Assembly (NCBI RefSeq): GCF_009870125.1
Contig: NC_046683.1
Span: 43,105,869 to 43,169,868 of the forward strand
Direction: 5' to 3'
DNA from: Drosophila pseudoobscura
Taxonomy: Eukaryota; Arthropoda; Insecta; Diptera; Drosophilidae
Length of the DNA stretch: 64,000 nucleotides
Of the stretch, positions 1 to 12,439 are shown in pieces. Under the pieces are notes generated by a model. That model was not told where the DNA came from. It was given only the letters and a program-made list of their open reading frames with translations, and did no database searches. Position 1 is the first letter of the stretch; the number at the start of each line of letters is the position of its first letter. The translations under genes were made by a program, and so were the position numbers.

Positions 1-1050
1 CCAGAAAATGTTGGACAGTGGTCTTGTTTTGAAGGAATAAAGACGGTCGTCCCTACTGGTGCTATTTTTTTCGTCGCCACTGTACATATAACTATCATTA
101 CCACAAAGGGATAAGTCACGACAAGCCATATTATATACCCCTATATCAGTCATACATATAATATACATATCCCTTAAACTGTTATACAAAAATGTCTACA
201 GCGCAACTAAGTACATATGTACATGTACACAGAGTCTACATAAAATAATGTATGTAATATATTATACATTACACGTACCATACATGATTCGTTCACCAAC
301 ACCGATTAGTATCGAAGTGGATTTTGAATATTTTCTTGTTACAATGGTAGCAATATTTTTCCGCTCTGACAAGATCTATTCTAACATCCCAGCGCAAAAG
401 ACCACTAGTTTATTTTAAATTACGGAGTGAAAAAGAATATTATGTCTTAAATAAGGTAAAATATCACCATCGATATATGTAGCTTCCATCATATCGATAG
501 ATCCTGCCATATCTACTTGTTGGGTTTATACGGTGTCTTAAAAGCAGGAATTAAAATTCATGATCATGTACAGAAAAGACATTGTCGACCATTAGGTATT
601 TTAATACACTCAACGAAAATGAGCTTGAAGAGTTTTAGCGCAGTTCAGGTGAACGTTTTTAAGTACAGACAAAGGATGACTCTACAAGAATAATTTACAT
701 ACAGTATTATTTTCCGCGGATAAATAGAGGGGGGTGGAATGGGCCAAGTCTTAATCATAATATATACGCTTTATTTTGAAAATGAGACGAATTATTTTGG
801 TATATTCTGAGGTTCAGACGGGATACATAGCAGCAATATATTATCATGTAATTAACTTGGACATTTTTGTTTTTTGTTTATACCTTCTTGTAGACACAAT
901 TAAATAAAAAGGAGTCTTTAAATCTACCGTTCTTGTACAAAATTGATTCATAAAACGGATAAAAGTATGTGTTTATGGCTGGAGAGCTTAGCGAGCTTGT
1001 AATATTAAGCAGAATATCAAACTTGAGGAATATGATGAAATAATTCATCA
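1..1050. other. AT-rich intergenic DNA, no gene seen
   Basis: No open frame with coding character was found. The stretch is rich in TATA/CATA runs. Two DRE-like sites (ATCGATA-type) lie near 470-478 and 494-502, the usual signature of a nearby housekeeping promoter, but no transcript start can be fixed. It may include the tail or promoter of a gene outside the window. Confidence 0.5.
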
Positions 1051-1390
1051 GTATATTTACCGTATATTTCTGAGGGTCAGGCCGTATATATAAAGGGTAT
1101 GGAAAACAGGCAAAAACAGTCAAGACAAATTGCAAGGTTCCTGCGAACCCTCACCTCGCGTGTGAGGACAACATATCTTGCAGACAAAATCGACAAGGTA
1201 CATTGGGTAAATGGGGTACACTTCGCCTTGCATGCGCGTCAATTTCTGGGCCGTGTTGCCTGTCCTCCATACCTCTTTTTCCTCACATTATGTAGCCAAT
1301 GTGTAGCAACCATGTATAATTTGTATATACGCGTAAATTCTCGAATCTGTCTGACGGTGTTTTGAAAACGCGAACTAAATTTCACGATTA
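1050..1390 (+). repeat. Dispersed repeat A, copy 1 (upstream of the first gene)
   Basis: About 300 bp closely matches the reverse complement of roughly 40320-40625. Shared blocks include the motif-6-like CGTATATTTCTGAGGGTCAG (1061-1080), a run starting ACAGGCAAAAACAGTCAAGA near 1106, and CTTCGCCTTGCATGCG near 1220. Both copies lie 5' of a gene in the same orientation relative to it. No terminal repeats or coding capacity were seen, so the class is unknown. It could be a degenerate mobile element or a duplicated promoter region. Confidence 0.7.
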
Positions 1391-1948
1391 AAATGTTAAT
1401 TTCACTAAATAGCGTATTTACGGAGCACATTAAAAGAAGAAAATAATATCAGATCAACGCGCTCTTTATTCGTTGAGCGCCGTCGTGTTTTCAGTCTTGA
1501 AAACCATATAGAATGATACCTGGAGTAAGCAGTTTGCGATGTTTTCTCAATCACAAGCGCGTGCCGCATGAACGCAACATTCGGTCGACGAAGCTCTTAA
1601 TCGGTGGCACTGCTTTTGCTCAAAGTATAAAAAGTATATATAAAAGTAGCATATTACAAAAGTAATATGCTTAAACACAATCCAATGTGTGCTGAGTTAG
1701 TGTCTTGCCTCAGGGTGTCGAAATTTCCAGTATAAGGCGTACTTAGCAAGTGCGTCGATTCTTCGGTCCTATTCAGATCTGGGTATGGGGTATGTCTCCC
1801 AATGACAACTGTGGGGACTTTCACTGCAATAACGGGTTTAACCTGCGATTTTTTTCGCCCAATTTGCATTCGCAGAATTATGAGCTTAACACAAAGCTGC
1901 CTCTGCGAGCCAAGGAGCAGGAACAGGAACAGAAAGAGCAGTAGCAGC
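1391..1948 (+). promoter_or_regulatory. Probable promoter and 5' untranslated region of the first gene
   Basis: This lies between repeat A and the chosen start at 1949. TATAAAA-like runs occur near 1626-1645. A possible splice acceptor (TTCGCAG) sits near 1870-1875. The open frame continues upstream of 1949, so an earlier in-frame Met at 1880 is an alternative start. The transcript start was not determined. Confidence 0.35.
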
Positions 1949-4900
1949 ATGTTGGACGACTTTGATAAGGCCAGCATCGTTGCCCATGCCGATGACAATG
2001 AGTACATATCGCCGGCCACCCCGGAACCCCAGGTGAATCCGGAGCCGGAATTTGCCCATTTGACTGAAACTAAGCGAACGATTCATGATGCTATAGCCGC
2101 ACTGAACGATGACAGTTTCGACAAACGCATCGCTCGTCTTCTCTCGCAGTACGAAGGGTGAGTGGGGCTGGGAGACGGGGGAAGGGGACCGCGCTTATTT
2201 TGATTATTTACTGTATACTTAATTGGATAGGGCCATTCGGGAGGAGTTTGAAATTGCCCAGTACTCGCCGCAGAGATGTAGGAAATTGGCCCGCACTCTC
2301 ACCGGACTCACCGATGTCATCCACACCATAGGCAGGTCGGTCCGACAGGATAATGCCTATCGCCAACGCATGTGCAATATTGTGGCCTTCTACATATCCT
2401 GTGAACTGTGCTCTGCCCAAGAGCCAGTCGAAAAGGAAGAGCTCATCATCAATCGAATCAGTAGTTGCCTCAAGCTGTATGTGGAATACGGCGAGGGCGG
2501 CGCTGGCGTCCACAAGGAGCATGTTCTCCGCACTCTTCTGGCCGCACCAAAGTTGTTTAATCGGGCTAGCATTCTATCGGTGTTGTACAGGTAAAGGTCG
2601 TTAGATACACATAGCGCTGTTATTTCTCTAAATTTGTGTATTTATTCCTTTCCTTTCCTACCCTTCCTTTTCAACTTGTATTTATTTTCTGTACAGCCGC
2701 CTCTTTCCTCATTGGTCTATGCCTAGCATTATGATTCAAGCGGAGCTGCCGGACAAACTTTACATCGAATATATTTTAATATTTTATTACTGGCAACGAC
2801 TCGAGCCCGATGAGGCAGTCAAGGAGCGGATTGTCGAGTTCGCCGACAAGTTTATGCGGCCCTCAAAAACACTGGCCACGACCAGTAAATACGCAGAGTA
2901 CTGTACTTACAGTGTCCGAGCCACGGCCACGCGCTCTATATTGAATCAGCTGCGCCAGAATAGCTGCACAAGCCTGCATGCGGCCATCAAAGTTGAGAAT
3001 CGGCCGCCGCACTCCAGCGAAGTGGTGAGTTGTGTTTATTTAGCTTCCCATTACTTTCATTCTCTTCGGTTTAACAATGATGTCCCAGTAAAAGGTCTGA
3101 TTCGGACAAGCAGATGGAGCAAAAGGCTCCGCCGACGCAGTTAGTCGCGTGACAGGCGGAGGCTGGCTCCACTCGGCTATCCCAAAGTGACTACAATCTC
3201 AGCTGAGTAACGAAAATGGCCCCCACTAGAGATGGCTCTAGTTTTCATCAGTTTAACACAAATGTTTATATTTCTATGAATACTGCAGGTAATCAGTTCG
3301 GATGATGAGGACAGCTGCCCACTCTGGAGCAGCGTTAGGTCGAGGACGCCAACGCCTTCGTCCAGCCAGCATCCCCCTGTCTTTCTCCAGAATCTCTGCA
3401 AAAATGCCCGCCAGCTGGAGCCCTGTAAGAGAGCCTCGGCTTTGTTTAAAGGCATCGATAACACCGTTGAGATTGTGGATCTCCGCGATTCCGATGATGA
3501 TGTAGAAATGTTCTCTCTGGACTTCAATGTGCCAGCCAATGTGGATGGCAACAACTCGAACTCAAATTCAAATTCAAACTCAAATTCAAATGATTCAGCC
3601 AGTCAGTCACTTGCGGAAGATGACTCTGTGCCCGTCACGCGGATATATCCGAGCAACCTGAGGACCTATGAGCGAGGTCCAAGTGCTGCTGCCATCTCTG
3701 TCTCCGAACCACCACCACCCACCACGTACATAGTGCCCCGAATAGTCAATAGCTATAGCTGTCGAAGGGACAGCCTCCATCTGGTGTCCACAACAGCCCC
3801 GCATCTCGTGGATCAGTCGGTTCAAACGACCGTGGATGAAGAAGAGCTCGAGGAACAAATACAGGAAGAGGATGCACTGCCCCCGTGCCACCTCTACTCG
3901 GACAATCGGCTACCGGGCACAACCACAACTAAAACCACCGACCTGCTCTACTCAGTCCATAGAAACGCCGACAGTCGCTTTCCCAGGAGCAGCAGCGCAA
4001 GTAGCAGCGATGCCAGCACCCACCAGCACCAGCACGTACATCACTGCCGCCAGCCATCTAGTCAGAATAGCAACTGCAGCGAGAGTTCGATGCAGAAAAA
4101 ACAGGTTACCTTTAGTCCCCTGCACCTGGGTAAAACTGCCTCGAGAGCCAGCACAGTCGCATCCAAGAAAGCAGATATAAAACGGTTCGAGACATCGCCA
4201 GCCTTAAAAGCGGACCGCATTGACAATCTGAAGTGGATGGCTCTCAAAGGTAAGAGTTAAAAGAGATTACTTACAATGTGTTCATGTACTTAAGATTTTT
4301 ATTTCGATATCTGTTGCAGAGCACATTCAGGCCAGCGCCAAGATGTTCGCCAAACTGAACGCAAGTAGTAACAATTGTGATAGTAAAGGAAGATCCAGTG
4401 GTTACAAAGAGATTACCGAGATTCCGGGGAGCATGGCCTCGCCGGTCAGAAGTGCGCCCAGAGCTGCCCAAATCACCGCCTCCCAGCTGACACCGACTAC
4501 GAGCCATGCCTCCAGCTGCACGCCCACACGCATGAGAGGGACACCCCGAGGGCGAGGGGAATTGCCTACGCCTCCAGCGTCTACGCACAGCTCGGCCAGT
4601 CCATATCAGATACTAAGAGCGTCCACCGATACCCTGAGCTCTATCGACATGGAGAAACTCGAGGGGAATGCTAGAGTGTACAGCTTCAATCGACGCCTGT
4701 TCTCCAAGGCAGCTAACGAGCATGTGAGTTTCTACAACCAGCTGTTGAGCGTGCAGCGGAAGAATCTCCGGCAGCGGAGATTGGCCAACAGCACCAAAAA
4801 GAGTAATCCTGTAGATCCGAGGCAGGAGGAGCTTATAAATAAGGCCAGGAAGCGGTGCCAGCAGCTACGCGCTCTTAATGCCAAGAAGCGAAGCGAGGCG

Positions 4901-5590
4901 GAGCAGCTGCAAAAACACCTGACGACCATAAGGAATTATGCCATACGGGGCAAGCCCATTGTAAGACTGAAACGTTTCAAGCTCAATGTCTGGGCGGGAG
5001 CTATCGAGAATTCGCATCGATTATCCACCTCGTTAAATGAACCAGTGAATGGCGGTGAATCGGGTAAGGAGCCGTCTGAGGACAATCAGCAGATAAAGAA
5101 AGAGAAAGAGGAGGAGTTGGAGCAGAGTCAAGCCAAGCAACGACGTCGAAGGGGCCACAGCGTTTGGAAGCATATCAAGAAAAAAAAGAAGCTTTCGTTG
5201 TCCTCTCCAGAAGTTGTTTCGGACACAGTGCCAGTTGAAGTTCCAAATCCGAAACCATCGCCAGAGTCAGATGTTGAATCTGTGACCGAGCCAGATTCAA
5301 AAGATCCAGAGTCAATGCCAGGGGGAGCGGCAGCTCCTCAGGAACCAAAATCCCTTCCAGAGGTTGGCATGGAGCTAGAAATTCAGGAAGACGGCCTGGG
5401 GGCGGATGACAGCAACGCCGTGCCCTCCCCCGCCCACAACATCGAATTGGTGACCAGCAATGTGCCGGTTTACCTGCTCAACGGGGAGAGTCGCGATGTG
5501 AGCACCCCTCTATCCAGCCAATTCAGTAGCAGCGGATCCACTGAGCCGGCAGCAGCTAATGATACCTTTGTCCCATCGAGAAAAGATTAG
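1949..5590 (+). CDS. Unknown nuclear-type protein with SUMO-interaction-like motifs, five exons
   Basis: Exons are 1949-2157, 2231-2590, 2697-3024, 3289-4249 and 4320-5590. All junctions are GT-AG and in phase, giving about 1042 aa. I do not recognise the family. Residues 1-299 look like a folded helical domain rich in Leu, Cys and Arg. The remainder is low-complexity, Ser/Pro/Glu rich, with an Asn-Ser repeat and a basic coiled segment near the fifth-exon start. Two hydrophobic patches followed by acids, VISSDDED (about 300-307) and VEIVDL-RDSDDD (about 359-370), look like SUMO-interaction motifs, suggesting a nuclear scaffold (inference). Start 1949 is preferred over 1880 because conserved-looking sequence begins there. 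AATAAA signals at 5804 and 5871 fit the 3' end. Confidence 0.75.
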
Positions 5591-6032
5591 GTCTTCGTCC
5601 TTTCCTTTCCTTTCCCCTAGCCTGGATAGTATTTTAGTGTTTTGTTGATATTTAGAGAGTATCCCTATCCTGTAAAACTGTTGTACAGTCTAGGTATATT
5701 GTCTTAATGCAGTTTCTAGAAAATTACGAATTACGAATTGTTGAAAGTTATTATTATTATTTTGTATTTTTTTTACATCTTCCCTTGCAATATTTCCCCT
5801 TAAAATAAACACGAACACGAACCAAAATATTGTCAATTTAAAGCAATGAAATTAAATAGAATATAGAATGAATAAATTCAACTATAACCGAAGCCACACA
5901 GTTGACTCTTTAGTTCGAGTCAGCATGCCAAAGTAGACATAGGGGTCGCCCTAAAAAAAAAAACGAAAATCATATATTTTTGTAAAAATCGTTCTCGTTT
6001 CTCTCAAGCTACTTCAAGAAAAGTATATATAA
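5591..6032 (+). other. 3' UTR of the first gene and short promoter of the next
   Basis: Two AATAAA signals (5804-5809, 5871-5876) probably end the upstream transcript. The rest is AT-rich. A TATATATAAA run at about 6023-6032 directly abuts the next gene's ATG, too close to serve as its TATA box unless the true start codon lies downstream. Confidence 0.5.
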
Positions 6033-9000
6033 ATGGAGAGAAATCACAAGAAGGGTAGGTTAACCACTGACTATAAACATGTGTCTATATATCAATATCT
6101 CAATCCCCCCAGGCGGCCGCATTCTGGTCGAGCGACAGCAACGCTTATCGATGCAGAACGGAAATTGCTTCTACATTAGAAACACGCAGACCCAGGTGCG
6201 TGAGGTCTTATTTCGCACAGCGGACAATTTGGGAGTGGATCGAGGATCCCTCATCAAGGTCCCAGACAGAGAGACCCAGGCTCGAGAGCGCCAGCACATG
6301 ACCCAGCTGAACAGGCGGATCAAGTATGAAATAGACCAGCTTAAGTTCTTACGCCGCAATATTATACAAAACCCCGTCGAGTACAAAGCTTCAGAGTCGT
6401 ATATGGAGCTGCACGATAAGGAGTTCTCCGCGGAAGAGTCGTCGGATGAGGGCCAATCCTGTGACACTGGTGACCAGCGAATAATACAGACCCTGAGCTG
6501 TACAACCGTGTTACACACAAACAAGAGGTGCAAACGTGCTGAAGGTGGCTGCAATTACATACCCCGGCAGAGGAACAAGTGTCGCGACCTGGAGCCGCGA
6601 TCTGTACATCAGTGTGATTATGGAAACAGCTCAGGATGTGTCGCCTGTTTTGCCGGTGCGCAGCAACATTTTCAAGACGATAACAACGACGCATGCTGCA
6701 CGCTGCAGCCAAGTGTAGAGTCGTATATGGAGCTGCACGATAAGGAATTCTCCGCGGAAGAGTCGTCGGATGAGAGCCAATCCTGTGACACTGGTGACCA
6801 GCGAATAATACAGACCCTGAGCTGTACAACCGTGTCCCACACAAACAAGAGGTACAAACGAGCTGAAGGTGGCTGCAATTACATACCCCGGCAGAGGAAC
6901 AAGTGCCGCGACCTGGAGCCGCGGTCTGTATATCAGTGTGATTATGGAAACAGCTCAAGATGTATCGCCTATTTTGCCGATGCGCAGCAACAGTTTCAAG
7001 ACGATAGCAACTACGCATGCTGCAGGCTGCGGCCAAGTGTACCCATACCTGTAGTGCCCAGTCCGTGCTGTCAGTATCAGCCGAGCTGGGCGTGTGTCTT
7101 ACCGGCTCCGTTCAATCCGCGAACGACGACCGACTTGAACACTGAGGACTTCTGTCGCAGTTGGTGTGCCTGCGTCATGCCCGACCGTGCTCAAAAACTA
7201 AAGCATAGGAGCCACCGAGCTTCGGAGGACCCATCCCGGTCGAAGAGCCGGAGCTCCTCAAAAGGTAGCAGAGCGGTGGATGAAAAGATACGCAGTAAGC
7301 TGAAGAAGAGCGGAGCCGCAATCGACACCTCCTCGCTGGACCAGTACAATGTCGAGAGTCACGAGAAGCTTCTGAAGGTCACAATGCGGAAGGAATCCAA
7401 GTCAAAATCATCCACACGCAGGCGGGGATCCAAGTCCCAGGCAGTAGTGGGAAAACTCAAAACAGAAGGGAAGGAAATAGACGAGCAAGCGGATAACACC
7501 ACCAAGGGCCAAAAGTTCTTCGAATACATGGACAAGTACGAGAACGAAAACGAAAACGGCGAGGCCGGAAGTGAACAGGGAAAAGCAGGCGAGGGATCCC
7601 AGCTGGAATCGAATCCCACCTACACTAGAATCCCACATATAAAGCGGGAGCCCGGGGAATCAAAGTATAACGAAATCGCTTTCACCCCTGATAAAAATAA
7701 GGAGACGGCCTGTCTTGACTCTTGTCCAGCAGTGAATTGTAAGCCCCCGCAATCAGCATATGAGGAGAGAGGCGTCTGCGACAAGGAAAAATGCGTTTGC
7801 GCTGGCCAGAAAGACAAAACGGAAGCAGAATACAAATACCAACACCCCGCACAGGATGATGGACGCGAACCGAAATCGGGAGAAGAGTTAGTCTGTCTTG
7901 ACTCTTGTCCAGGAGGGACTTTTAAGCCCCCGAAATCCGCATATGACGAAGGGGTTCCAATTTCCACAACTGATAAAATAGCTGAGAGGGGCGAAGCCGT
8001 TTCCCACAAGGAAAAATGCCCTTGCGTTACCCAGGAAGTCCAAACTGATGATGAATTCGTCAAGAAAGAGACGAGGCTGACTCAAACGGATCTGAAGTTG
8101 CAAGAGGAGCAACTCACCCAAACTGACCCCCAAGGGAGTCAACACGAGGGACCTGCGCAGACCGACATGGGCGGCAGTCGCCTCGATATGCTCACCAAAA
8201 ACGATCTCCAGGGAAGTCAACAAGAGAGCGTTCCAATTTCCACACCTGATGAAACAGGTGAGAGGGGCAGAGCAGTGTGCCAGAAGGAAAAATGCGCTTG
8301 CGTTTCCCAGGAAGCCCAAACGGATGGAGAATACACCAACGAACGCCCCGTACAGGATGATGGGCGTGACCCGAGAGCTGAACAAAAGGGACTTCTTGAC
8401 TCTTGTCCACGAGTGACTGGAAAGACCCCACAATCAGCATATGACGATGAAGTTTCAATTTCCACCTCTGATAAAAGAGTTGAGAGGAGCAAAGCCGTGT
8501 GCCGCAACAAAAAATGCACTTCCGCTGCTCAGGAATTTCAACCGGATGGAGAGTACACATACCAACGCCCCGCACAGGACGATGGACGTGACCCGAGAGC
8601 TGGACAAAAGGGAGTCTGTGCTGACTCTTGTCCAGGAGTGACTGGAAAGCCCCCGGAATCAGCATATGATGAAAGGGATCAAATGTCCACCTCTGATAAA
8701 AGAGCTGAGAGGGGCAAAGCCGTGTGCAGCAACAAAAAATGCGCTTGCCTTCTCAAGGAAGTACTAGGTGATGGAAAATTCACAGGCCAACTCCCCGCTC
8801 AGGAAGATAGAAGTGAATCGAGATCTGGACAAAAGGGAGGAGTTCCAGGAGTGACTGGAAAACCCCCGCAATCAGCATATGACGATCAAGTTTCAATTTT
8901 CACACCTGATAAAACAGTTGAGAGGGACAGAGCTGTGTGCCAGAAGAAGAAATGCGGTTGCGTTGCCCAGGAATTTCAAACAGACGGAGAATACACTAAC

Positions 9001-12000
9001 CAACGCCCTGCACAGGATAATGGGCGTGACCCGAGGGCTGAACAAAAGGGAGTCTTTCTTGACTCTTGTCCAAGAGTGACTGGAAAGTCCCCGCAATCAG
9101 CATATGATGATGAAGTTTCAATTTCCACCTCTGATAAAAGAGTTGAGAGGAGCAAAGTCGTGTGCCGCAACAAAAAATGCACTTCCGCTGCTCAGGAATT
9201 TCAACCGGATGGAGAATACACATACCAACGCCCCGCACAGGATGATGGACGTGATCCGAGAGCTGGACAAAAGAGAGTCTGTGTTGACTCTTGTCCAGGA
9301 GTGACTGGAAAGCCTTCGCAATCAGCATATGACGATCAAGTTTCAATATCCACCTCTGATAAAAGAGTTGAGAGGAGCAAAGCCGTGTGCCACAACAAAA
9401 AATGCACTTCCGCTGCTCAGGAATTTCAACCGGATGGAGAATACACATACCAACGCCCCGCACAGGATGATGGACGTGATCCGAGAGCTGGACAAAAGAG
9501 AGTCTGTGTTGACTCTTGTCCAGGAGTGACGGGAATGCCTTCGCAATCAGCATATGACGATGAAGTTTTAATTTCCACCTCTGATAAAAGAGTTGAGAGG
9601 AGCAAAGTCGTGTGCCGCAACAAAAAATGCACTTCCGCTGCTCAGGAATTTCAACCGGATGGAGAGTACACATACCAACGCCCCGCACAGGATGATGGAC
9701 GTGATCCGAGAGCTGGACAAAAGAGAGTTTGTGTTGACTCTTGTCCAGGAGTGACTGGAAAGCCTTCGCAATCAGCATATGACGATCAAGTTTCAATATC
9801 CACCTCTGATAAAAGAGTTGAGAGGAGCAAAGCCGTGTACCACAACAAAAAATGCACTTCCGCTGCTCAGGAATTTCAACCGGATGGAGAATACACATAC
9901 CAACGCCCCGCACAGGATGATGGACGTGATCCGAGAGCTGGACAAAAGAGAGTCTGTGTTGACTCTTGTCCAGGAGTGACTGGAAAGCCTTCGCAATCAG
10001 CATATGACGATCAAGTTTCAATATCCACCTCTGATAAAAGAGTTGAGAGGAGCAAAGCCGTGTGCCACAACAAAAAATGCACTTCCGCTGCTCAGGAATT
10101 TCAACCGGATGGAGAATACACATACCAACGCCCCGCACTGGATGATGGACGTGATCCGAGAGCTGGACAAAAGAGAGTCTGTGTTGACTCTTGTCCAGGA
10201 GTGACTGGAAAGCCTTTGCAATCAGCATATGACGATCAAGTTTCAATATCCACCTCTGATAAAAGAGTTGAGAGGAGCAAAGCCGTGTGCCACAACAAAA
10301 AATGCACTTCCGCTGCTCAGGAATTTCAACCGGATGGAGAAAACACATACCAACGCCCCGCACAGGATGATGGACGTGATCCGAGAGCTGGACAAAAGAG
10401 AGTCTGTGTTGACTCTTGTCCAGCAGGGACTTGTAAGCCCCTGCAATCAGCATATGACGAAAGGGATCAAATTTCCACCTCTAATAAAAGAGTTGAGAAG
10501 GACAGGGTGCGTCGCAACCTGAAATGCGATTGCCGTGCCCAGGAAGTCCAAAATGATGAAGAATTATCCAAGAAAGTGACGAGGTTGACTCAAACGGATC
10601 TGAAAGCGCTAGAGGAACAAGTTACGCAAACTGACCCGCAGGGGAGTCAACAAGAGACAGTCCCCCAAACCGATGTCCAGGGAAGTCAACACGACGGAAT
10701 TACCCAAGCCGATCTCCAGGGGAGCCAACACGAGAGGCTCGACCAAAACGACCTCCAGGAAAACCAATACGAAGGACTCGTCCAAACAGAGCCGGAAATC
10801 AACCATGAAATCGGCAGCGGTAAATCGGCTATATCGGGCGTGGCCGTCAGTAAAGCGGAACAATTTTCGACATGGTCGCCAAATGATGACAAAGATGTCC
10901 AAGATGTCCAAACTGCATCGCAGAAAGAGAAGAAGCAAAATCAGCGTCAAGACTCACCATCAGCTTTATCAAGGAAAATTTATAGTGCTCAATCCCCTTC
11001 TTCGCAAAAATATATGAAATATATTAGTCGAGGATCCCTAACAGAGCAATCTGAACAAGATGCAGATGCAGAACACCGTAGCAACAGTCGCCGCTATCCG
11101 GCTAAGCAGTGCCAGTGTAAGCCAGTGTCCTCCGGCCCCAGCCAACAAACGCAGGTCCTCGAGGAACCCAAAGAGCAACAGTACCTAGTTGACGACGAAG
11201 ACATTCCAGTTGGTACAGCGTGTCCCTTAAAAAAGTCGTCGCCATTCTGTGATCCATTGCCTCCGGCGGCTAAGTGTGACCTTCATCCAGCGGGATGTTA
11301 CTGTGACACCAACCAACCAAAGGTCGAGAAGCCAAAAACTTCCGGTAGAGTCAAGCATACAGAGCGATCTAGGAAGTCGTCGCCCACGAATAACAAATCC
11401 CAACAGAAAGGGCCCGACAATACCAAGCAGTATCAACAATACGAGTCCACGTATCAGTACAGCTACGGGCGCTCTGAGGATGCAGAAAATGTAGACAGCA
11501 GTGGTACTGGTACCACCAGTAATAATATGGATAATGAACCGTCTAAGGTTCTCAACAAGAAGCATGTTCAGGCACATGGCTGTGACACTGATTGCAGTGG
11601 GCGTAGTCTCTCCGGATGCAACATCTCCATAGACAGCTACCTTGGGCCACAGGCAACGTCCTCGCGTCGTATAAATTATCAGTACTCAAATGGCAGCACA
11701 TATAATCCGCCCAACCAATCTCTAGTTCCAAGACTCCCAGCACTGTGTCAGTTGTCTGGCGCCTTCAACTGTGCCACAGCCGATAATGATGCGTGTAAGC
11801 AAGTGGTGCCGATTTATGTCTGCGAGAAGCGTACACGCTCTGTCACCTTCGAGGATGAGTGCGGGAAAGTGCGGGCGATGCGCAATATTGCGGACAATAT
11901 TCGAAGCAGAATTGACTGGGAGCGGATCGTAAAGACACGTATGAGCCAGTCGGATTGCGATACCGACAGCACCAGTCAGTCGAACGCTGCCTTCGGAAGA

Positions 12001-12311
12001 ATGTATTCCACCGAAGACAACAACGGCGGATACTCTTGCCGTAAGCGAAAAGATATATTTATTTCCACTTTTCCTACCTCATTAATCGTATCTTCCCAGG
12101 ATCCAGCAATTCTGCCGCCACCGAGATTACCTGCATGGGGTCAGAATACCAGACTGTATACGGGGAAGACTTCAGCAACAACGAGGATGATTTCGGGTTG
12201 CCGCAATTCGCACACTGCCCCTGCTTGCTCAGAACCTACGTCAGCCTGGCCTCCATCTGCACGAACGACAGCCGATCCATTCTGCAGGAGGACGAGGAGC
12301 AGAAGGAGTAA
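6033..12311 (+). CDS. Large Cys-containing repeat protein, unknown function, rapidly changing
   Basis: Proposed exons are 6033-6054, 6113-12040 and 12100-12311 (introns of 58 and 59 nt, GT-AG, in phase), giving about 2053 aa. The uninterrupted frame reads past 12040 to 12381 but only by translating the last intron in the wrong phase. The spliced tail is acidic and ends EDEEQKE. Residues about 102-317 are two copies of a 108-aa block. Residues about 537-1490 hold some 13 copies of a 75-aa unit with landmarks DSCPGVTGKP, SAYDD, STSDKRVER and RPAQDDGRDPRAGQK; six central copies are nearly identical in DNA. Related LTQTD and QGSQ motifs follow the array. No known domain, signal peptide or membrane segment was recognised. 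The small first exon is the least certain part; ATG 6079 in the intron is an alternative. Confidence 0.7.
6394..7041 (+). repeat. Two tandem 324-bp coding copies
   Basis: The block starting GAGTCGTATATGGAGCTGCA at 6394 recurs at 6718, an exact offset of 324 bp (108 codons), with a modest number of substitutions. It encodes a Cys-rich, acidic module containing SAEESSDE, CDTGDQRIIQ and YIPRQRNKCRDLEPR. Confidence 0.9.
7699..10560 (+). repeat. Tandem array of a 225-bp (75-codon) coding unit
   Basis: Unit starts read in frame at 9052, 9277, 9502, 9727, 9952 and 10177 are six near-identical copies exactly 225 bp apart. More diverged units flank them near 7708, 7891, 8392, 8611 and 8836, and a terminal one begins at 10402. 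The unit length is a multiple of three, so copy-number change keeps the frame open. It also keeps an antisense frame open. Confidence 0.95.
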
Positions 12312-12439
12312 CGTTAGCACAAATTTTAATTTCGTTTTTACAATTTTTATTATACAACTTCGAGAGCCTCTAAGAACATAAAATTTGAGTTAAAATGAAA
12401 CTAACGAACAAAATTAATGAATAAAAGGATCGAACATGT

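Noticed and set aside
1099-1430. Overlapping open frames in repeat A
   Set aside because: The matching frames in the second copy are broken by indels, so the conservation is at DNA level and not protein level.
8996-10453. 485-codon open frame antisense to the repeat array
   Set aside because: The sense unit is 225 bp, a multiple of three, so one stop-free antisense unit repeats into a long frame. It mirrors the sense repeats and has no independent coding features.
7699-10560. CRISPR-like regular repeats
   Set aside because: The repeats are contiguous 225-bp coding units without spacers, in a eukaryotic gene.
12041-12381. C-terminal read-through of the large repeat gene
   Set aside because: The sequence crosses a clear 59-nt intron and then runs in a different frame from the well-composed spliced exon.
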